Source of the DNA: Anastatus disparis
Taxonomy: Eukaryota; Arthropoda; Insecta; Hymenoptera; Eupelmidae
Length of the DNA stretch: 64,000 nucleotides
Direction: 5' to 3'
NCBI GenBank assembly: GCA_017163975.1
Contig: JAFFSR010000018.1
Coordinates: 434,001-498,000 of the forward strand
Positions 58,762-64,000 of the stretch are shown one piece after another. The notes beneath the pieces were generated by a model. It saw nothing but the letters and a program-made list of their open reading frames with translations, made no database searches and was not told the origin of the DNA. Position numbers and translations under genes: made by a program. How positions within the stretch are numbered: the first letter of the stretch is position 1; each line of letters begins with the position of its first letter.

Positions 58762-60670
58762 GTGGTGACCAAGCGGCCAGGAGGAAAGAAAAGCAACAGG
58801 TAGAAGAGACGCCTTCGCCAACATTAAAAGCCACGCTTCAAGAAAACGATTTCCGGTCAGCGAACAACAACAACGCAGCACTCTTCATCAAGAAAATTTG
58901 AAAGGTATTTCTCGTAAAAAGATATTAAGTAAAAGAAAGCAAAAATAAGTAGATAAAATTAAATAGAAAAAGTAAAGTAAATCGAAAAAATTTTTTAATA
59001 TAAAAAGGAAAAGAAAAATTAGTAAAAAAATTTTTTTTTTTTTATCAAGATAGAAAAAGATAAAGAAAATTTTGTTTTTTGAATTGAAAGTAAAATTAAA
59101 ATTATTAAGGAATAAATATAGAACTAAGAAATAAAAAAGATAACAAAAATAGAATTTAAAAGTAAAAAGTATGAAAGTTTGCGATACAGAAGTGAAACAA
59201 AGATAGAAACAAAAATAAGTAAAAAAACAAAAATAGAAAAAAGAAAAAAGTGAAGTGCGTGCGCGTTGATTTTTTAAATAAGAGGAATAACTGAAAATTT
59301 AACACGAAACAGGAAAGGGGGAAGTGCAAATCATAAAGGCTATGTTGAAGTCGCCATCTTAGCGACGCGTAGCAAAAAGTCCGCCATTTTGGAAACTCCA
59401 ACTGGCAAATGGACGCTTAGAAAGAATGTTGAAAAATTCTGTATGAAAAATGCAACTTCCTCGTAAATAATCTGTAAACATAATAAATAACCTTAAACTG
59501 AAAAAGAAAAACACGGTACACCACACCCTAAAGAATAATTTTAAAGAAAATAAGAATAGTTCGCGCGGGTAAATTGTAAAAAGTAATTTGAACGAACACG
59601 GATGTGACGTCAGCTCAAAAACCTTTTCGTGCGTGCGTGTAGTTTGAGGTTGGTCATTTTTACGTGTAAATGAGAGGAATTTAAGACAAAGAATCTAAAG
59701 AAAAATTGAACATTTTGCAAAAAATAAAGAAAATAAAAATAAAATTAATAAAGAAAAGCACGTAAATTTTAGCAAGATTTTTTTTTATTTACATATATAT
59801 ATATACACTGTCTCGCGCGGGAAACGGGGCGATGATGCGACGTTGATTTTTAATTCTTTTTTTGTATGGTAATGCTTAAGGCAGGAAGTAGTTGTTTTAA
59901 AAGTTTATAGCTTGTAAGCATTTTAACGTTTGCATTGTCGTCGCGGATCGGGCGCGACTCGGTGACATTTTTTTAAAATTTTATCAACCAATCTCAACCG
60001 TAAGGGAACCTCCGCCCACATGTTACTTAGTGAATTTAATGTTTTTATGAGTTTTTTTGACGAATGGTGCATTTGGCATCATAGACTAACAACGCGCGGA
60101 GATTCTCTTATGCTAATAAGATAAATAGGCGCGTACCCCCGACCTAGAGAGTCAGTAGGGTAGATAGGTTTGTTGTGTCTTCCGTTCATGGCATATAGAG
60201 TAGAATAGGCGAACAGTGTGTCGAGCAGTCCGATGAAAAGTATAGTAGTTTTTTTTTATCCAAAAAGTGTGTGTCGCCTGGAGGTAATTCTTACTAGCCA
60301 TCAGCTGTAAGCTGTACTCGGTAGAGCCACACTCAGTGGGATACCACGCTGGTAGAGTGACTCTAAGCGGGAAATGGTGAACGGAGTGCTGTTAGGCGAT
60401 TGCCTATGATGTACAATAAATTAAATCAGAGAAATTTTGGAGTATAGTAATCGGGCTGTTCACACAGCTGTGTTAACCCTTGTGTATAGAAAAGTGTGCT
60501 GTGCATGTTAATTGTAAGGTATGTGAGTTGTTTAGCATAAAAGCGATTGTGAGGGTACCTGCGTGTGCTCCTAGGGAAAATTTTACTGTCTGTGTGTACG
60601 TGTGAGTGGCGATCATCTAATTCCCTTTAACATAAATATAGAATAGAGACTTAAGCTTTAGATAGGCAAA
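58762..60670 (+). other. Very long leader of the gypsy element
   Basis: About 1.9 kb between LTR and gag, much longer than usual for gypsy elements. It is purine- and A-rich until 59800 (AGTAAAGTAAATCGAAAAA), then more mixed with GT-rich sequence. Several short ORFs are present, none convincing. It may include an internal insertion or a structured packaging/translation region. Confidence 0.6.
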
Positions 60671-61854
60671 ATGGCACCTGGTTTAGGAACAGATAAGAGT
60701 AACTTGAAAGAAGATGAATTAGTTAAAGTTAAAAGGAAAGAGCTTGACTCTTTAGAACAGCAAGTAGAGTATTATAAAACTCTAGCAGCTCAGGCTCAGG
60801 CGTCAGAAAAGAAATTGGTAGCGCAAATTGAACAAGCAAAAAAAAAACACAGGCGCAACCAAGTGATACCAACGGCCTCAATGATACCGTTAGAATGGTA
60901 GATGATACAGCCAGTGACGCGTTTATGCCTGGCACTGTAGTCAAGTTTTATCAACAAGAGGTTAAGTTCCAAAATTTTTGGACTAAAGAACCAGAGGCCT
61001 GGTTTAAGATATTTGAAAGCCAGCTGAGGTATAAGAAGATAGATTCTGACGAGAGCAAGTATTATAATCTGTTACAGAACTTGGGTCCTGAAGTTGTCAA
61101 GAATATTTCGGAAGCAACCAGAAACCCAACTGAAGTTAACAAATACGAACAAATGAAGAAAATATTGCTGGAACGGTACGCGCTCACTAGGGAGGATAAA
61201 CTGAGACTATTTTTTGAAAGGAAAGAGCTTAGTAAAAAGAAACCATCAGAGTTTCTTAATGATCTGATGCACCTTGCGGATAACCAAATACCTAGAGATA
61301 CGGTATTAAGGTTATGGCAAGATAGGCTTCCAACCTATATTAAAGTCCAACTAGATAAGGAGTTCAATGAGAGCAATGAAAAGATAAATATAGAAAAAGC
61401 TGATCATATAGCTAAAGTGTACAGCAATGATCAACAGCTAAAGGACATAAACAAGGTGGTAGACCCAAATAATGAAGTATTAAACAAATTAACCAATGAA
61501 TTGGCACAGGTTGCAGCAAGGTTAGATTCAGTCACGCCACACAGTAATAACAGGCCTAGCCGTAATAAATCAATGGATAGAAGCGGACCTGTTAATTCTA
61601 ACCAACAGAGAGTTAGACGAAACAACTCACATTATGAAGAAAGGCAAAAGAGAGTACCATGGTGCAGGTTCTATCAAAAGTATAGGAACAATTCATACAA
61701 ATGCCAGCAGCCATGTGGCTGGAGAGACTTTAGTACAGACACCAACAACAGAGGAGGTAACTCTCAAGCAGACAACTCTAATAATGCGTCACAAAATGCA
61801 CGTTCAACGCAGAGGCAAAATCAACGCATTGACAGTAATGGGTCGGAAAACTAA
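60671..61854 (+). pseudogene. gag: Ty3/gypsy gag, one frameshift
   Basis: ATG at 60671 starts MAPGLGTDKSNLKEDELVKV, with a predicted coiled coil (LDSLEQQVEYYKTLAAQAQ). In an A10 run at 60837-60847 the frame shifts, and the main capsid part continues in the next frame: FQNFWTKEPEAWFKIFESQL (about 60968-61027), ERYALTREDKLRLFFERKEL and PSEFLNDLMHLADNQIPRD. Near the end WCRFYQKYRNNSYKCQQPC resembles the CxxxH...C...C nucleocapsid motif of such elements but has tyrosine for the histidine. Ends at TAA 61852-61854. Confidence 0.85.
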
Positions 61855-61856
61855 GG

Positions 61857-62446
61857 AACCCTGAATGGACAGAGGCTCATATTCAGGGAACACCCACCAA
61901 ACGCCTCTTCATTTATGATAACAACTCGAAAAAGTATTTCCTAGTGGATTCTGGGGCAGAGGTCTCCGTCATACCTAAACCAAGGTTGAGTAAGGAAGAG
62001 CCTCATGCACTCAAATTGTATGCGTCTAATAATACGCCCATTTCCACATATGGTCTTTCGAGGAAAGAACTCAATATAGGGTTAAGAAGACCCATTTCAT
62101 GGAATTTTTTGGTGGCAGACGTGCCATATGCGATAATGGGTGCTGATATACTAGAAAAATACCATCTTCTTCCAGATCTCAAAAAGAGAGAGTTAATAGA
62201 TGGTGAAACAGCACTTTCAATTCCTCTTAGACCAAGAAAAACCAAAGAAATACATATCTATTTCATTGATCCGTCCCACAAATATTCGTATTTACTGTCT
62301 CAATATCCAAGCGTTGTAGGTGTTACTGAGAACCAAAAACGTGCTAATAATGGTGCAGAACATTACATAAGAACAAATGAACCACCATTGGCTCAGAAAG
62401 CGAGGAGATTGTCTCCGGAGAAATTAGACGCAGCAAAAAGAGTTCA
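61857..62446 (+). pseudogene. pol: Ty3/gypsy pol: protease region
   Basis: Directly after gag and in a different frame, TPLHLYDNNSKKYFLVDSGA contains the aspartic protease active site DSGA (about 61950-61961), with the flap/C-terminal MGADILEKYHLLPD at 62140-62180. A frameshift in the CAAAAAGAG stretch near 62440 puts RT in another frame (an apparent TGA stop at 62457). Normal elements read gag-pol by frameshift or readthrough, so the first frame change may be natural, the second one probably not. Confidence 0.85.
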
Positions 62447-64000
62447 AAGCTTTATGTGAAGCTGGAATCTGTCAACCTTCAGAAAGTCCATGGGCTAGTC
62501 CCATACATATGGTTAGAAAGAAAAATGGCGAATGGCGCATCTGCGGAGACTACAGACAGTTAAACAATGTCACAGTTCCCGACAGATATCCAGTGCCAAA
62601 TATACAGGATTTCACCACAGGACTAAATGGTATGAAGGTTTTTACATCTTTGGACCTACAAAAGGCATACCATCAGATTCCAGTGGAAAAAGAAAGTATT
62701 CAGAAGACGGCAGTAATTACACCGTTTGGACTATTTGAATATAAATATATGACGTTCGGTCTTAGAAATGCTGCGCAGACGTTCCAACGCTATGTAAATG
62801 GAGCTCTAGGAGACATAAAGAATGTATTCTGTTACATCGATGATATATTAATCGCTTCTGCCAATGAAGAAGAACACGAAATGCATTTAAAACAGGTCCT
62901 TGAGAGACTAAAAAAATTCAATCTGCAACTAAACATAGATAAATGCGTATTTGGAGTAAGAGAGCTTACTTTTTTGGGCTACCTAATTAATGGGAAAGGA
63001 TTTAAACCCACACCTGAGAAGGTGAAAGCCGACAAGGAATATCCGAAACCTAAGAACATCGATGAGATCTATAGGTTCCTCAGAATGATCAATTTTTATC
63101 GTAAAAGTCTGCCCAAAGCCGCTCAGAATCACAGGTTACTGAATGAATACATTAAAGACGCGAAAAAGAAGGATAAACGTCCTATTGAATGGACTGCGGA
63201 GGCCGAAAAAGCATTTGAAAATGCTAAGAAAGAACTGGTTGATGCATCATATTTAGCGTTCCCAGATGAAACAGCTGAGATAAGAATCAGCACAGATGCC
63301 TCAGATTTCGCGATGGGCGCAGCTTTGGAGCAGTTAAAGGACGGCGAATGGCAGCCATTAGCTTTCTTTTCTAGAAAGTTCTCACCAGCTCAGCTGAACT
63401 ACCACACTAACGACCGAGAGCTGACAGCAATTTATGAGGCTATAAGGTATTTCCATTATTACCTGGATGCCAGAAAGTTTAAAGTCTTCACAGACCATAA
63501 ACCATTAGTTTATGCGATGACACAGAGCGCTGACAGGGCAAGCTCAAGACGAGTTAGGCAACTAGCATACATATCAGAGTTCGGCTGTGAAATGTGTCAT
63601 GTTGCTGGTGTTGAAAACCCTGTGGCAGACGCTTTGTCACGCATAGACAGTATTTGCTCGCCTACAGTATTTGACTGGAATAATCCAGAATTAATGTATC
63701 ATCCTGACTTTGCTCAGGTGTTAACTAAAATGGATGCATTCAGCGTACCATCTGTGATAGACCTGCAAACACTGGCACAAGCACAAACGGATGATGACCA
63801 GTTGGGAGAAATCATCAGAGATACAAACCATCCATTGCACCTTCAGAAACTGAACTTTGCACAAGATCAGTTTGACGGAGCTCTCTATTGTGATCTTCAA
63901 GGTCAAGTAATAAGATCATATATACCAAAAAAATTAAGAAAGGAAGTATTTAACTTGTTTCATCAAGCAGCACATCCTAGTGCAAAGATCACGGAGAGTT
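62447..64000 (+). CDS. pol: Ty3/gypsy pol: RT, RNase H, start of integrase (open to window end)
   Basis: An uninterrupted frame from CEAGICQPSESPWASPIHMV through RT motifs NGEWRICGDYRQLN (about 62528), FTSLDLQKAYHQIPVEK (62643), FGLRNAAQTFQRYVNG (62757) and the catalytic CYIDDILIAS (62831-62860). RNase H follows with RISTDASDFAMGAAL (63286), the glutamate region DRELTAIYEAI and FTDHKPLVYAM, then NPVADALSR (63617). The integrase zinc-binding part begins LRKEVFNLFHQAAHPSAK at the edge. All RT/RNase H catalytic residues visible by eye are kept, so this domain could be functional, but the frameshift upstream separates it from the protease. Confidence 0.9.

Larger units (their letters stand above)
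58407..64000 (+). mobile_element. Ty3/gypsy LTR retrotransposon, 5' 5.6 kb, continues past window
   Basis: It inserted in the Penelope-like 3' region; the inverted copy of that region reads ACTATGTTC without interruption, so the site is after ACTAT (58402-58406). LTR, long leader, gag and pol run in order up to the start of the integrase. It is better preserved than the other retroelements in the window, with only a few single-base frameshifts. The 3' half and second LTR lie outside. Confidence 0.9.

Noticed and set aside
59156..59401. 81-codon minus-strand Phe-rich ORF
   Set aside because: Antisense of the purine-rich gypsy leader; composition artefact.

Overview
The window reads as a transposon graveyard in an animal nuclear genome, most likely an insect. 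It is strongly AT-rich, has long (AC)n and (TA)n microsatellites, spliced gene relics, and a typical arthropod mix of elements: BEL/Pao, Ty3/gypsy, a CR1/jockey-like LINE, a Penelope-like element, Helitron-like ends and many fold-back MITEs. A hymenopteran would fit, but nothing in the sequence proves it. I see no intact host housekeeping gene. The only uninterrupted plausible protein is a four-finger C2H2 zinc-finger ORF at 37475-37846, which itself rides on a repeated element.

Layout. 1-3.2 kb: microsatellite-bearing dispersed repeat and AT-rich sequence. 3.2-14.2 kb: a nested stack. A decayed gypsy pol is split by a complete BEL/Pao element (5072-14213, flanked by CAGCT), whose 5' LTR carries a TA-flanked MITE and whose integrase carries a TTAA-flanked fold-back MITE. 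14.2-20.6 kb: several MITEs, a broken two-exon zf-BED gene relic on the minus strand, a 48-bp minisatellite and a fold-back element. 20.6-45.2 kb: two direct, colinear copies (A and B) of a large element. Each has arms of short tandem repeats in opposite orientations, a C2H2 zinc-finger ORF, a multi-exon gene resembling RPA-type single-strand DNA-binding proteins, and (in B) a Helitron-like 3' hairpin ending CTAG. Copy A is cut by a solo LTR and a palindromic MITE. Copy B is swollen to 16 kb by fold-back elements, MITEs and a LINE that itself carries a 1.4-kb palindrome. 45.2-51.3 kb: a roughly 165-bp diverged tandem array, a second LINE copy with a clean 7-bp duplication, and TTAA palindromes. 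51.3-53.2 kb: a complete non-autonomous Helitron-like element that carries what looks like one exon of tripeptidyl-peptidase II. 53.2-56.7 kb: GC-rich unknown block, another Helitron-like 5' end, and a Tc1-like fold-back. 56.7-58.4 kb: a Penelope-like element with an inverted copy of its 3' end. 58.4-64 kb: the first 5.6 kb of a comparatively well preserved Ty3/gypsy element, running off the window.

How they relate. Almost everything is explained by repeated insertion. Several precise target-site duplications allow relative dating: gypsy relic, then BEL, then MITEs; large element B, then LINE, then palindrome and small MITE. The most interesting material is the large zinc-finger/RPA-like element seen twice, the Helitron-captured host exon, and the concentration of fold-back elements that duplicate TTAA.
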